DNA of 64,000 bases, taken from assembly GCA_963662175.1 (NCBI GenBank), contig OY759216.1, forward strand, positions 36,721,087 through 36,785,086. Direction: 5' to 3'. The DNA comes from Aradus depressus. Taxonomy: Eukaryota > Arthropoda > Insecta > Hemiptera > Aradidae. Below the pieces are notes generated by a model that searched no databases, was not told the origin of the DNA, and saw only the letters and a list, made by a program, of their open reading frames with translations. Of the stretch, positions 53,236 through 63,835 are shown in pieces (position 1 is the first letter of the stretch; each line of letters starts with the position of its first letter). A program made the position numbers and the translations under genes.

Positions 53236-53755
53236 TCTCACTACATCAGGCATCTTGAAATGAGCTTGATTCATTCACCAAACTGAGCTCAGCTTGTGCT
53301 AGCAGTAACCAGAGCTTTCAGATCACCAGCGAACCTGCCCTGTGTATTAGTTGCGTAGTTAGGAAGGTACTTAGCAAACTAACTTAGGTTAGAAGACCTA
53401 ACTTAGTTTGCAAGTCTTCCTCGAGGCATATAGGTAAACTTATTTACGTATTCCTACGGTAGACCATGAGGTGTACCCCTTACATACAGCGTCCCAGGAG
53501 ACTAAAGAAGATTTATAAAACCGCGACCTTTCTATCAGTGGCTTAGTCAGGTCAGTAGTACCCTCTATAAGTGAATAAGCGAAGTTAAAGCTAACAAAAA
53601 AATAGGGAAGGATTGACCAATGAGAACAGGAAGGAGAAGAGGTCAGGCTTGAGGTCGATAAAAACAAACTTGAAGAATTGTTGCCAATCTTTCGACACTA
53701 TGTGCTTTCTTCAGGGCCTGTATTATATTGTCATTACACATTATTATTAGTGAGT
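53232..53755. other. Sequence without recognised gene
   Basis: A 75-codon minus frame (53440-53667) has no recognised domain. Minus strand near 53700 shows CCTGAAGAAAGCACATAG and CGAAAG, a weak version of the foldback core. Confidence 0.35.
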
Positions 53756-53759
53756 TTAT

Positions 53760-53972
53760 ATGAGCATGCCGTCCTTCGGATAGGATGTTATGCGATGGTT
53801 TCTTGCCTGTGCGATGTCAGGTACTCATTAAAGACCACTACTGTACGAAAATAGGCCTAGGGAAGCAAAATTTACGACACCCACAGTCGGGTTCATGTCC
53901 ACCAGTGACGAAAAGGCGCTCTGGTATTAGGCGATATGACCTCGTAGTTAAAGCCCCGGCATGAGTCATATT
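53760..53972 (+). mobile_element. SINE-A body and 3' end
   Basis: GAGCATGCCGTCCTTCGGAT through GCGATATGACCTCGTAGTTA and GCATGAGTCATA. The head is absent. Confidence 0.8.
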
Positions 53973-53974
53973 AT

Positions 53975-54373
53975 ATATAGCAGTAATACCCGGCGTTGCC
54001 CGGGGAACTTTGACTTTTCTCCCAATATCTCCTATAAGGCTATTCAGTTCCTCGACAGTACATTCATGACGTTATAATTTTCAATTATTCATACGGAATA
54101 AGGCTTATAGTCCTTCAACTGTAGTAACGCTAGCTTTGGAGCTAAAACTAATTTATTCAAAAAGATTTCTCATTAATCGTTGCAATGGTTTTCGAGTTAC
54201 AAAGATTGCGTGAGTGGATGCTGGGATGGACCAGATATTGAGGTACTAATACGCCTATAACCTTCCACAGACGATGACGAACAAATTTAAAAAAAAAAGT
54301 AATCAAATGCATCAAGCCGTTCGTGAGTTATAGCGGTACAACGCACAGACATTTTCAGCTTTATATATATGAT
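53975..54373 (+). mobile_element. RTE-like LINE 3' tail
   Basis: Begins TAATACCCGGCGTTGCCCGG and ends AAGCCGTTCGTGAGTTATAG, ACAACGCACAGACATTTTCA and TTATATATATGATTA. These blocks are typical of 3' regions of RTE-type LINEs and their nonautonomous derivatives in insects. No coding part remains. Confidence 0.55.
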
Positions 54374-54638
54374 TACTAACTATATGCTAGATTTCAGTAA
54401 AGATATTGTCACTAAAACTAAATGTGACTAACCAACAAAGTAACATTTAAATTATTTACACAACAAACACAAACAATTATAAATAAATAAAAACGTATAT
54501 CATGAGTGAAAAGTTAAAAAATAAACTAAAACAAAAACAAAAAATATAAAATGATAAATAAACAAAATCAACAAGAGCGAAAAGCAGTTTTAAAATAAAA
54601 TATAATATTTAAACAAAACTATTAAATATATCTTCTAT

Positions 54639-54987
54639 CAGAGGGCGCCGGTAGCTCAGTGGTATGCGTGCTTGACTTCTGAGCTCAAGGTCGTGGGTTC
54701 GTAACCCGACCGAGGCCCTTAGTTTATTTTATCTAGGAGGTAAAATAAACTTAAGCACGCCGTCCTTCGGATGGGACGTTAAGCGATGGTCCCGAACCTG
54801 TACGATGTCTGGTACTCGTTAAAGACCCCTACCCTAGGTGAATAAAAATTTAGGGTAGGTAGGCAAAATTTAGGACTCCCACAGTAGAGTTGGGCTCATG
54901 TCCACCAGAGTGACGAAAGAGCGCTTTGGTAGTAGGCGATATGACCTCGTTGTTAAAGCCCGGGCATGAGTCACAAAAACCAAAACC
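54639..54987 (+). mobile_element. SINE-A1, full length with duplications
   Basis: Flanked by TATCTTCTAT at 54629-54638 and 54988-54997. Head GGGCGCCGGTAGCTCAGTGG, B box GGGTTCGTAACCC, stem arms AGTTTATTTTA (54721-54731) and TAAAATAAACT (54741-54751), a second stem ACCAGAG / CTTTGGT, and the tail CACAAAAACCAAAACC. Confidence 0.95.
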
Positions 54988-55639
54988 TATCTTCTATAAA
55001 AAAATTGTTTATACATAGATACTTTTACATTAAATGAAAATTGAAATTGATACTAACGTATCCAAATTTTGACGGTTTGAGCACACTTTTCATTTAGAAT
55101 GTTATTCACTACAACATTTATTAAAAGATATTTTGAGTTTTTTGACTATAACTTTTAAAGAAATAATCGCAAACCCAAGTTTATAGGAACTTTTTTTGTT
55201 ATTATGGCCTCTAGAATATACTTAAGAGGTATCTCAAAAAATGTTGATTATAATCTGTATAGGGGATGGACTCCTAGATGAAAAAAAAATTACTGGGGTC
55301 ACTAGGGGTTTTCAGGTCTCATATGCTTAAATTCGTGACGAAGAGTATAATAAATTATATTTTTGTTTTTTTTAGTCCTAAGGGTACGATGAACTAAAAG
55401 AAAGGAACAAAGATTTATAGAGTAGGCCTAAGACTGAGCAGAGAATACAATGACTCTAGTTCGATAGACGTTCAATCACTGGGAAAGAGGGGAGCAAATA
55501 GCCACTCTGTCCAGCCTAATATCCAGTCAAGGAAGTCTTCAAGACCAGGCTCCAGGACAACCTGAACAAGGTAATAGGAGTATACCAGTCTCTTTAGTTC
55601 ACCACCCTTGGGTGTATTATTGTAATGAATAAGTGAACT

Positions 55640-55888
55640 GTATAAGACTCATGCCCGGGCTTTAAATAGGAAGTCATATCGCCTACTACCAGAGTGCTTT
55701 TTCAACGCCTACACAGGTTTATTCACCTAGAGTAGGGGTCTTTAACGAGACCATAACTTAAAGTCCCATCCGAGGGACGGCGTGCTCAAGGTTTTTTTCA
55801 ACTCTCAGATCAAAAACCTAATGCCTCGGCCGGGTTTCGAACCCGCGATCTTGAGCTCAGTACACTAGTACGCTACCAGCGCCCTCAA
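55640..55888 (-). mobile_element. SINE-A2 with good promoter boxes
   Basis: ATGCCCGGGCTTTAAATAGG to the head CGGGTTTCGAACCCGCGATC, TTGAGCTCAG and TACCAGCGCCC. The stem GGTTTTTTT / AAAAACCT is present. Middle deletion. Confidence 0.85.
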
Positions 55889-55995
55889 TAACTGTTCTAC
55901 GATGGACCTTAGAATTTAATTTTTATACTTTTCAATCAGGATCTTTTGTTCTACCTTATGAAAGACAAATTGTGTTCAGAATTGAATGTTCCAAA

Positions 55996-56225
55996 AGTTA
56001 GTTATTATGACTAGGAGGTTATATCGCGCTCTTTCGTCACTCAGTTGGATATGAGTCCGACTCCGGGACTCCTAAATGTTGCCTACCTAATTTTATTCAT
56101 ATACTCTTTAACGAGTACCTAACATCGAACAGGCTCGGGACTATCGCTTAACCCGAAAAACGGCGTGCTCAAGTTTTTTTCAACTCCAAATAAAAAACCT
56201 AAGAGCCGAGTTTCGAACCCTGAAC
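55996..56225 (-). mobile_element. SINE-A2, decayed
   Basis: AGTTAGTTATTATGACTAGG, TCGGGACTATCGCTTAACCC and GAGTTTCGAACCCTGAA. Confidence 0.75.
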
Positions 56226-56880
56226 ACATTTTGTGATGAGCACTTCACTTAGTATATATTATATACTAATTTCGTTTTCGAGACGGTACAGACAAATATA
56301 ATAATTTTTCTGTGAAATTGTGCAATTTTGCAAAACTTTGAGAAAACTTTGAGCTTCCGGCGGCTTCCGTTTTTTTTTAACGATACACAAAATGGTGGAG
56401 GGGGTCCATTACATACTCATAGTTACGTTTTACAATGAAACGATGATAACCAGCTGATGTCATCACATTAATTTCATATAAACATTAACCCCAGATTGAA
56501 GCTAATTTGAGCGGGGGGGGGGGGGGGGGGGGGGTGATATATAAAATCTGGTTACGGCGAATATTATATAATATATAATTCAATTATGTATTATTTACCT
56601 TTCCTTATGTACAATAAATAGCTTTGAAGAAAGATAATTACTCATGCGGTACATCTCAATTAAACTAATGAAAAATCAAATACTCATATTCAGATACAGA
56701 CAGATTGTACCTAGAGCTTTTTTTAACTTATAATAATGAAACTTATGTATTTATTTAGGGTTTTATCTACCTACACATGTATGTTTAGCATATAAACTAA
56801 AAAAATGTAATAAACTTGATTGCTGTTTGAACAGGTTTTAATTGAGATTGTGAAATAGGTCTGTTTTTTTATTTATACAG
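56226..56880. other. AT-rich sequence with a G-run
   Basis: A run of 22 Gs lies at 56513-56534. Nothing else was recognised. Confidence 0.5.
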
Positions 56881-57010
56881 GCCGGCGTGCATCAAGGCTC
56901 AGTACTACCCCCTCTCTTACACTCCATGAACTCCAAACATACACATCCAACAGATTAACAGCCTCATGCTACCGCCATTTTAGCTTCTCACAGATCCACA
57001 CACCGCCGCT
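56881..57010 (+). pseudogene. Jockey-clade RT core fragment
   Basis: Frame from 56881: AGVHQGSVLPPLLHSM, an in-frame TAA, then HATAILASHRSTHRR. This matches AGVPQGSVLAPLLYTIYTSD and YADDTAIL of the copy at 24663-25523, but the YADD codons are deleted. The downstream continuation is interrupted by the foldback at 57012. Confidence 0.75.
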
Positions 57011-57011
57011 T

Positions 57012-57506
57012 AGTGTGAAATTTATGAGTTTTGACTTTCAAAATTCGAGCCCTCGCTCAATTTTTGATCAATTTAGATGAAACTAGGTGCAAAATATTTG
57101 TGAAAGCTGGCTTTTTATCAGGTAACTGCGGGTTTCACAATCAAGGTATTATATGCCAATTGACAGCTGCCAAAACCCCGAGAAAATTTTTAAAAAATTA
57201 AATTTTTTTGTCTAAGTTTTTGTTAAAGGATTTTTACAACTTTAATGAATGTTTTTGGGGTCGCTGATTACGAATTCAATATTTATTTTAGCAAAAAGTG
57301 GTCCTAATGTTGTCATTCTGGCTATTGGTCCAAATTCAATATATTGGCTATTTTTGCCACTGGCATATAATACCTTGATTGTGAAACCCGCAGTTATCTG
57401 ATAAATGCCAGCTTTCACAAATATTTTGCACCTACTTTCATCCAAATTGATCAAAAATTGACGGGGGCTCGAATTTTGAAAATCAAAACTAATAAATTTC
57501 CCACTG
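57012..57506. mobile_element. Foldback MITE with about 155-bp arms
   Basis: Left AGTGTGAAATTTATGAGTTT, right mirror AACTAATAAATTTCCCACTG. Arms share GTGCAAAATATTTGTGAAAG and GCGGGTTTCACAATCAAGGT. It sits between the LINE fragment and a SINE. Confidence 0.8.
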
Positions 57507-57507
57507 A

Positions 57508-57731
57508 GCGCCGTGCGAGCCTATTGAACTCAAGATCATGGGTTCGAACCCCGGGCGAGGCCCTTAGGTTTTTATCTAAGTAAAAAAAAAATCTTGAGCC
57601 AGTCCTTCGGATGTGACTTTATGCGATAATCACGAGCCTGAACGATGTCAGGTACCTACTTGTTAAAGACCCGTTAGGTAACTAACCTGGATAGGCTACA
57701 TTTAAGGCTCCCATAGTAAAGTCTCATGTCT
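57508..57731 (+). mobile_element. SINE-A2, head partly deleted
   Basis: GCGCCGTGCGAGCCTATTGA, B box GGGTTCGAACCCCGGG, then TTAGGTTTTTATCTAAGTAA and the body to TCTCATGTCTAACAAAAAC. Confidence 0.8.
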
Positions 57732-57776
57732 AACAAAAACTTCTGACTTCTGAATCCTCATATGGAATTTTGTGTT

Positions 57777-58115
57777 GAGTTAGTTAGTTATTATGACTCA
57801 TGCCCGGGCTTTAACTATGAGGTCATATCGCCTACTACCAGAGGACTCTTTCGTCACTCTGGTGGACATGAGCCCGACTCTACTGTGGGAGTCCTAAATT
57901 TTGCCTACCCTAAATTTTTATTCACCTAGGGCAAGGGGTCTTTAACGAGTACCTGACATCGTTCAGGCTCAACGTCATCGCTTAACGTCCCATCCGAAGG
58001 ATGGCGTGGTTAAGTTTATTTTATCTCCTAGATAAAATAAACTAAGGGCCTCGGCTGGGTTTCGAACCCACAACCTTGAGCAAGCACGCATACCACTGAG
58101 CTACTGTCGCCCTCC
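57777..58115 (-). mobile_element. SINE-A1, full length
   Basis: Tail TTAGTTAGTTATTATGACTC, complete 3' domain and stem, and head CATACCACTGAGCTACTGTC and GCCC. Confidence 0.9.
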
Positions 58116-58402
58116 AAAAGCAGAGTTAAAATAAAATTCATTGTAATAAGACATTTTCATTCAATAATATTCAAGTTAAAACATCCAAATATGAAAAAAT
58201 AATGATAATAAAATATTACGGAGAAGTGAACAGTTGTGTAATATTTTTAGATTCTGCCTACGCCAATACCATGGTTTTTCAACGATTCCATGGTTTTGAA
58301 ACCTTATATAAATTAGCAACTTATCCTTATATAAATATGCACATTCAGGTTTCAGGTTAATAAATGAATAAAATAAACTTTTTAGTATTTCAATAAAATA
58401 AC

Positions 58403-58600
58403 TTTGTCGATACATTCATTGCTTTATTATTAGAGTTTTTTAATTGTGCTCCCACTCTGTTCCACCATTTCCCTTCGTCCGATTTCGCGGAAATTGAAGT
58501 TGAGCCCCAATGATTTACACCTTCTCTTCGGCCGATTTGACTGAAAATCAATAGGTGTCGTCTATATCGAGCTCTAGATAAACAATTTCGTATCTGATTG
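58403..58600 (-). repeat. R3 internal units
   Basis: GATACATTCATTGCTTTATT and TTTCCCTTCGTCCGATTTCG, then TCTTCGGCCGATTTGACTGA. Confidence 0.55.
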
Positions 58601-59000
58601 GAAATTGGCCACTTTTATTAGTTGAGCCCAACCATTGGTTCGTTCCCCAGTGTGTATGCAGAGCTCTGTCTCGGGTCGTTACCACTATTCTGACATTTTA
58701 TTACGTGATCACCTTGTGAACTTTTGACCTCAAACCTCATATCCAAATAACAACAGGTCTTCAGGTCAATTTTCGATCAATAAATTCTAATTCTACCTAG
58801 TCATAGAAATGAATACACTTATATAAAGTTTATTATGTATTATTATTATTTAGGATTCCGTTGGTCGAAGGCCGCGTGTTTGGCGTCTGTCTGTCTTCAT
58901 CTTGCAAAAAGTTAAACTGTGATACATTTTTACACTTTATTACTCGAAATAATAATGTAATAATAAAAAACTTTTTTTTCTTTTTTGGGATCAGGGTTCG

Positions 59001-59154
59001 GAAAACATGATTACATAACTTCCCCTATGCTTCGTATAGCTGGGGAAGAAAAACATGATTATATAACTTCCCCTATGCTTCGTATAGCTGGGGAAGAAAA
59101 ACATGATTATATAACTTCCCCTATGCTTCGTATAGCTGGGGAAGAAAAACATGA
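59001..59154. repeat. 48-bp tandem repeat, three copies
   Basis: Units start at 59001, 59049 and 59097 with AACATGATTATATAACTTCC and CCTATGCTTCGTATAGCTGG. The unit is the R3 start hairpin duplicated in tandem; 48 is divisible by 3, so a frame repeats KHDYITSPMLRIAGEE. Confidence 0.97.
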
Positions 59155-59336
59155 AATTGAACAAAACAAAAAATAACTGATAGTTATGTAGATCTTTTTA
59201 CTTTAATGATTTAATTTTTATTTACTTGTGTTTATATATTTTCCATTATTGTTATTATTTTGTAGAAGTTTATCAGTTAATTTGAAAATAATTCGTTTTT
59301 GGGTTGTGTAAAGATATTTAAAATTCACAAGAACAA

Positions 59337-59566
59337 TTAGTTATTATGACTCATGCCCGGGCTTTCAACTAAAAAGTCATATACCTACTACCAGAGCGCT
59401 CTTTTGCCACTCTGGTGGACATAGCCCTACTTTACTGTGGGAGTCCTAAATTTTACCTACCCTAAATTTTTATTCATCTAGGGTATAGAGGGTCTTTAAC
59501 GAGTAACTGACATCGTACAGGCTCGGGACCATCGCTTAACGTCCCACCCGAAGGACAGCGTGCTTC
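59337..59566 (-). mobile_element. SINE-A1, head-truncated
   Basis: TTAGTTATTATGACTCATGC to CATCGCTTAACGTCCCACCC and GAAGGACAGCGTGCTT. Confidence 0.85.
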
Positions 59567-59587
59567 CCGACGGCTTAGCCGGGGGAC

Positions 59588-59672
59588 TGGTTTTCGAGGG
59601 GGAGCAAATAGTTAATTGATTAATTTTTTCTGGGGAAGTACATTACCGGTGATTCACCAACGACTTTTTTTA
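59588..59672 (+). repeat. R3 3' module
   Basis: CTGGTTTTCGAGGGGGAGCA and GGGGAAGTACATTACCGGTG, then TTCACCAACGACTTT. Confidence 0.65.
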
Positions 59673-60154
59673 AATAGTATTGTTATTACTAATCACACGA
59701 GTGTCTGACTCTAAGAGTTGATATCTGTTTATGTATCTAATTTGTAAGCTATCTTAATGTATACATTTTTGTGACGAATACGATTACTATGTTATGGTTA
59801 AACGGAAATAAATATTATTATTATTATTATAGTTGTGAAATTTCCATCTCAAAAGAATGTAATTTCATTGTTTAAATCTCGATTTTCAGATCTCACAAAA
59901 TATCCTATTACAGGGTGTGTCGAAACATGATCTTTCGAATACCCATTATGCGTGTTTTGTGAGCCGTAGCTCGATTATGGTTCGAAAATTGCCTTTCCCA
60001 TCCCTTTTTTCACCCAAAGTAACAGGCTTGAGAGTTTTTATCAGAATTTATTCTGGGCCTTTAGAGCTTAATAGTCCAAAAAAAAAAAAAAAAAAATTCA
60101 ATGTGCTCTCACTTTTTCATCTCTCAATCCTTTCATGTCATTTTTACTTTTCAG

Positions 60155-60247
60155 AGCTTTACGTTTCCTAAGTTGGATTCTCACTGGGTCTCCCGTTACT
60201 CGGAGATTCAGGGAAGCACGGAAGCTGATCGACTAAGGAATATTCAG
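60155..60247 (+). CDS. Possible 31-codon internal exon
   Basis: A pyrimidine-rich tract ending TTTTTACTTTTCAG precedes, and GTAAGC follows. The 93 bp between are open in one frame and encode SFTFPKLDSHWVSRYSEIQG followed by STEADRLRNIQ. Phase is 0 at both ends. The surrounding 59880-60700 shows no strong repeat match in the window. I do not recognise the family, and a chance combination of splice-like sites is quite possible. Confidence 0.28.
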
Positions 60248-60730
60248 GTAAGCCCTTCGTGGGACTGGAGCCAGGGAGGCATACCGAACCCAGATGAAAA
60301 AGTGGACTGGAGAGGAACCTTTTGTAGAAGTCATGGAGAGAAATAACCACACGGTGAACAGTCGAAGATATTCCAGGGTGAGTATTCCAAGATATTGAAG
60401 ATCCTGAGCTTCACGGAGCGAACTTCGGCAACTACAGTAATCCAGGACACAAATTATTAGAGTCAAGAACACTCACACCTTTGACAGATGTGGAGAAAAA
60501 AACGAGAGGGCAGCTCATTTCCCGGAATATTCTCGGATGAATTTCCAGATTTTCTGTAATGATATGATCTTAGAGGAAGATTTAAGAAGACGGGAGTATT
60601 CTCTTTGCTAAGGAAACTGGGAGACTGTGTCCTTCTATCTTCAGATCCAGGTAAGACAAGATGCCAAGCCAAGGTAAGGAGGAAGCACAGCCCTTATAGG
60701 CAACAGGTTACGGTTATAAAAATTTATATA

Positions 60731-61252
60731 CACAGCTTCACAAAAAAACCGGCGCACTCTAAAAATTTAATTTTTTGTTGTAATTCTGTTTTTTTTTTAT
60801 CAAATATAGTTTAGAGTGCAGCTTTCATATGGAATTAGGAAAGAAAAACCAAAATGTTTGGAAAACTGAAGAAATTTATTTCTTAATAAAAAAAACACTA
60901 TCAAAATTTAAAAAAAATTAAATTTTGCCTATGTCTCTACATTTCCATAGCACATTTGTTTTCAGTACTTTTCTATTCTTTTTATGCGAAATACAGAGGA
61001 TAAACGACCATTGTCTTTTTATCGAAACTTGGACTTTTAAGGATCATGAGATTCAAAAGCCTCGATAGTAAATACAGAGAGAATTAATTTCTCTCCAAAG
61101 TTTCCCTAACTGTTTATACATGATAACTTTTTTGTTTGGATCAAATATTGTTTGACTGTTTATACATGATAAACAATATTTGATCCTAACAAAAAAGAAT
61201 TACAACAAAAAATCAACTTTTCAGAGTGCGCCGGTTGTTTTGTGGAGCAGTG
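60731..61252. mobile_element. Tc1-type MITE
   Basis: Ends CACAGCTTCACAAAAAAACC and, inverted, CACTGCTCCACAAAACAACC, both followed by GGCGCACTCT, next to TA on each side. The inverted similarity runs about 80 bp. Inside, GATCAAATATTGTTT pairs with AAACAATATTTGATC around 61140-61185. No transposase frame. Confidence 0.82.
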
Positions 61253-61268
61253 TAGTTAGTTATAGAGC

Positions 61269-61365
61269 TGTAGCGCAGATAGCTCACAGGTAGCATACTA
61301 GCCTATTGAGCTCAAAATCGCGGGTTCGAAACCCGGCCGAGGCCATTCAGTTTATTTTATCTGGG
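61269..61365 (+). mobile_element. SINE-A2 head only
   Basis: AGATAGCTCACAGGTAGCAT, B box GCGGGTTCGAAACCCGGCCG, then GTTTATTTTATCTGGGG, where it stops. Confidence 0.8.
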
Positions 61366-61749
61366 GATTTTCTCACGATTACAATACTTTCTTATACTAT
61401 GGGTAAAATAAAGAAAACTGTAGTGAAGTTCACGCACTATAAATAAATGAAACTTTCCTAATGTTTAACATATTTTTATAATTTATTTTGACCTCTGCGT
61501 CATAAAGCACTATGATTATATATTTACTTTCTTGTATTGACAGTTTTTCTTTGATATGTCAACTTATTTTCCCCACGGATGAATACATAAAGAATCACCT
61601 CTTGTCAAAAACATGAACAGATCAATACCTTTGTTTGTGTTTGTTTATTGTTTCGGAAGGTTTCACCCCGTACCTGTGAAGATATAGAAAACAAAGAGCT
61701 AAAAAATATGTATCATATAAAATATATCTTTCATATTGAATATAATTTT

Positions 61750-62000
61750 ATTGGAAAATGTAATTTAGGCCCTGAAGTAAAATGGTTATAATTTTCGGCC
61801 AAAATCTAAGATAGCACATGTGACATTTTCATCTCAAATTTGAAGTTCATTGCTATAACAGTTTCTGAGTTGGAAGCACTCACACAGTTCAGATCATACA
61901 CAAACAAAGATCATTGAGAAAATGAGGAAAAAGACAAAAAAAAAGATGAAAAAACTCTATCTTGGATTTTTGTACAATTACAATATTTCCTTATAATATA
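61750..62000 (-). repeat. R7 repeat copy
   Basis: TTTTCATCTCAAATTTGAAG, AGTTTCTGAGTTGGAAGCAC, then GTACAATTACAATATTTCC. Confidence 0.5.
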
Positions 62001-62008
62001 ATGGAATG

Positions 62009-62212
62009 CTAACTGCTGACACCTCTCGTATACTGGAATCTATTCCTCCGAACATTTTTCTTATGTTTCAAAAATTTCTGTTCCAAATAGGATGAATACT
62101 GATTGACGGTAACAACTTGATCCTTTCTCATTTGCATCCTAGCTGAACAGTTCGTGAACTTCCCACTGACCCATTGCAGTTCCTTTAACTGAACACTTAA
62201 TTTATCAGCCAT
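62009..62212 (-). CDS. 67-codon unrecognised ORF or last exon
   Basis: From ATG 62212 (context GAAGATGGCT) to TAG 62009: MADKLSVQLKELQWVSGKFT, then MQMRKDQVVTVNQYSSYLEQ and KFLKHKKNVRRNRFQ. The sequence is charged, helical in character, with no membrane segment or signal peptide; the C-terminus is basic. The frame is open upstream to a methionine at 62308 (99 codons). It sits between an R7 repeat and the Tc1 element, with no visible intron signals. I know no family for it; it could be a small gene, an exon or a processed copy. Confidence 0.35.
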   Translation of the reverse strand: MADKLSVQLKELQWVSGKFTNCSARMQMRKDQVVTVNQYSSYLEQKFLKHKKNVRRNRFQYTRGVSS

Positions 62213-62774
62213 CTTCAAAAGCATAAGTTTGAATTTTAAGTTTCCGACTACTTTTGTGGTACCCGTGATCTGCAGATTGCCAGGCGTTATTAACTGAAGA
62301 AAATTCAAGCGATAAAAAAAAAAAAGATTACATAAATAAGATCGAGCCGAAATGACCCTTCATTGAGCACAATTGACTCTATTTTTTTATTTTATTTTTT
62401 ATTGTGTAATAAAATGTATTGACGAATCATTGCTTTATACACTCTATCAAAAAAATCTGTGAACACTCACCTGGGTTTCCTTCAATTTGTAATTGTGGGC
62501 ATAGGAAAAAAATGTTCACAAGGAAATTACACTTGTTTAACACAATAATCAATAAACACTTTATTTCCCAAAAGATAACACAAAATATTATTCAACTATA
62601 CAGTATAATAAAATTTTAATTGGAAATAACGTCCCTTAAGGGCAAAAAAAGTCTGTGAACACTTACCTATATAAACAGAGATGAGCCTACAGCCAAACAA
62701 CAAGAAGGGATTAGCTTCATAACAACTGTCTCCTATCAATGGAAGTGCTCAGTAGTATTTATTAAGCCATCAAT

Positions 62775-63787
62775 ATGGATGTGCAAGTAGCAGTTCGTGA
62801 ATTGATTGTTAAGTTAAGAAACGAAGGAAGAAGTATTCGCGAAATAGGCAAAATAGTAAAGAAAAATCCTTCTACAGTGCATAATATTATTTAAAGATTC
62901 AATGAATTAGGCTGTGCTTCCAGCAGACCACGATGTGGACGCCCTACCAAGTTAAATCGCCTTCACACACGGGAAATCTTAAAAACTGTTCGTGATGAAC
63001 CCAGTACCAGTGCGCCAAAAATTGCACAAATCTTGTTACGTGACTATGGCGTAACAGTAACACCTCAAACCATAAGAAACAGGTTACATGAGAATGGTTA
63101 TAATGGTAGGGTTCCTTGGAAGAAACCATTTATAAGTGAAATGAACCATAAGCGCCGTTTACAGTTCGCAAAAGAATTTGTTCAAAAGCCTCTAATGTTT
63201 TGGCAGTCAATCATTTTCTCTGATAGTGTAAATTTAGTGTGTTTGGATCAGATGGACGACAAAAAGTGTGGCGAAAAGCAAAGGAGGCTTTAAAACAAAA
63301 AAATTTACGATCCACAATGAAACATGGAGGTGGTGGTATTATGGTCTGGGGATGTATGAGTAGTAGAGGAGTTGGAAATCTCTATGTTATTGATGGAATA
63401 ATGGACAAGTATGTGTATATTGAAATATTAAGAAATCATTTAAAGAAAAGTGCCGAGAAATTGGGGTTGGAAAGAACATTTCTGTTCCAGCAGGATAATG
63501 ACCCCAAGCACACAGCTCATTTAGTTAAGGAGTGGCTTCTGTATAACGCACCCCGACGCCTTAATACTCCTCCCCAGTCCCCAGACCTTAATCCCATAGA
63601 ACATTTATGGGATGAAATTAAACGCCGAATAAGAGTACGTGGCGTGAAAAACAAATCAGAACTGAAAGCAGCCGTTGCAGAAGAATGGGGCACAATTTCC
63701 GAAAAAGTGACTTCAAGATTAGTAGGATCCATGAAAAAAAGATTAATAGACGTTCTAAAGAACAAAGGAGGGCCTACCAGCTTCTAA
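62775..63787 (+). pseudogene. Tc1-family transposase, DD34E, two disabling changes
   Basis: About 337 codons, the normal length. The N-terminal paired-like region has RSIREIGKIVKKNPSTVHNI, then TAA at 62892-62894 where a lysine codon is expected. The second helical region has GRPTKLNRLHTREILKTVRD and TPQTIRNRLHENGY. First catalytic D is at 63222-63224 in FSD; a frameshift follows within about 10 bp. The new frame carries FGSDGRQKVWRKAKEAL, GGGGIMVWGCMSSRGVG, the second D (QQDNDPKHT, D at 63494-63496), and NPIEHLWDEIKRR with E at 63599-63601. Thirty-four residues separate D and E. The ATG lies at 62775, after the inner direct repeat. Confidence 0.92.
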
Positions 63788-63835
63788 AACATTTATTATT
63801 ATTGATTTAAAAAAATAATTACCTCATATTATAAT

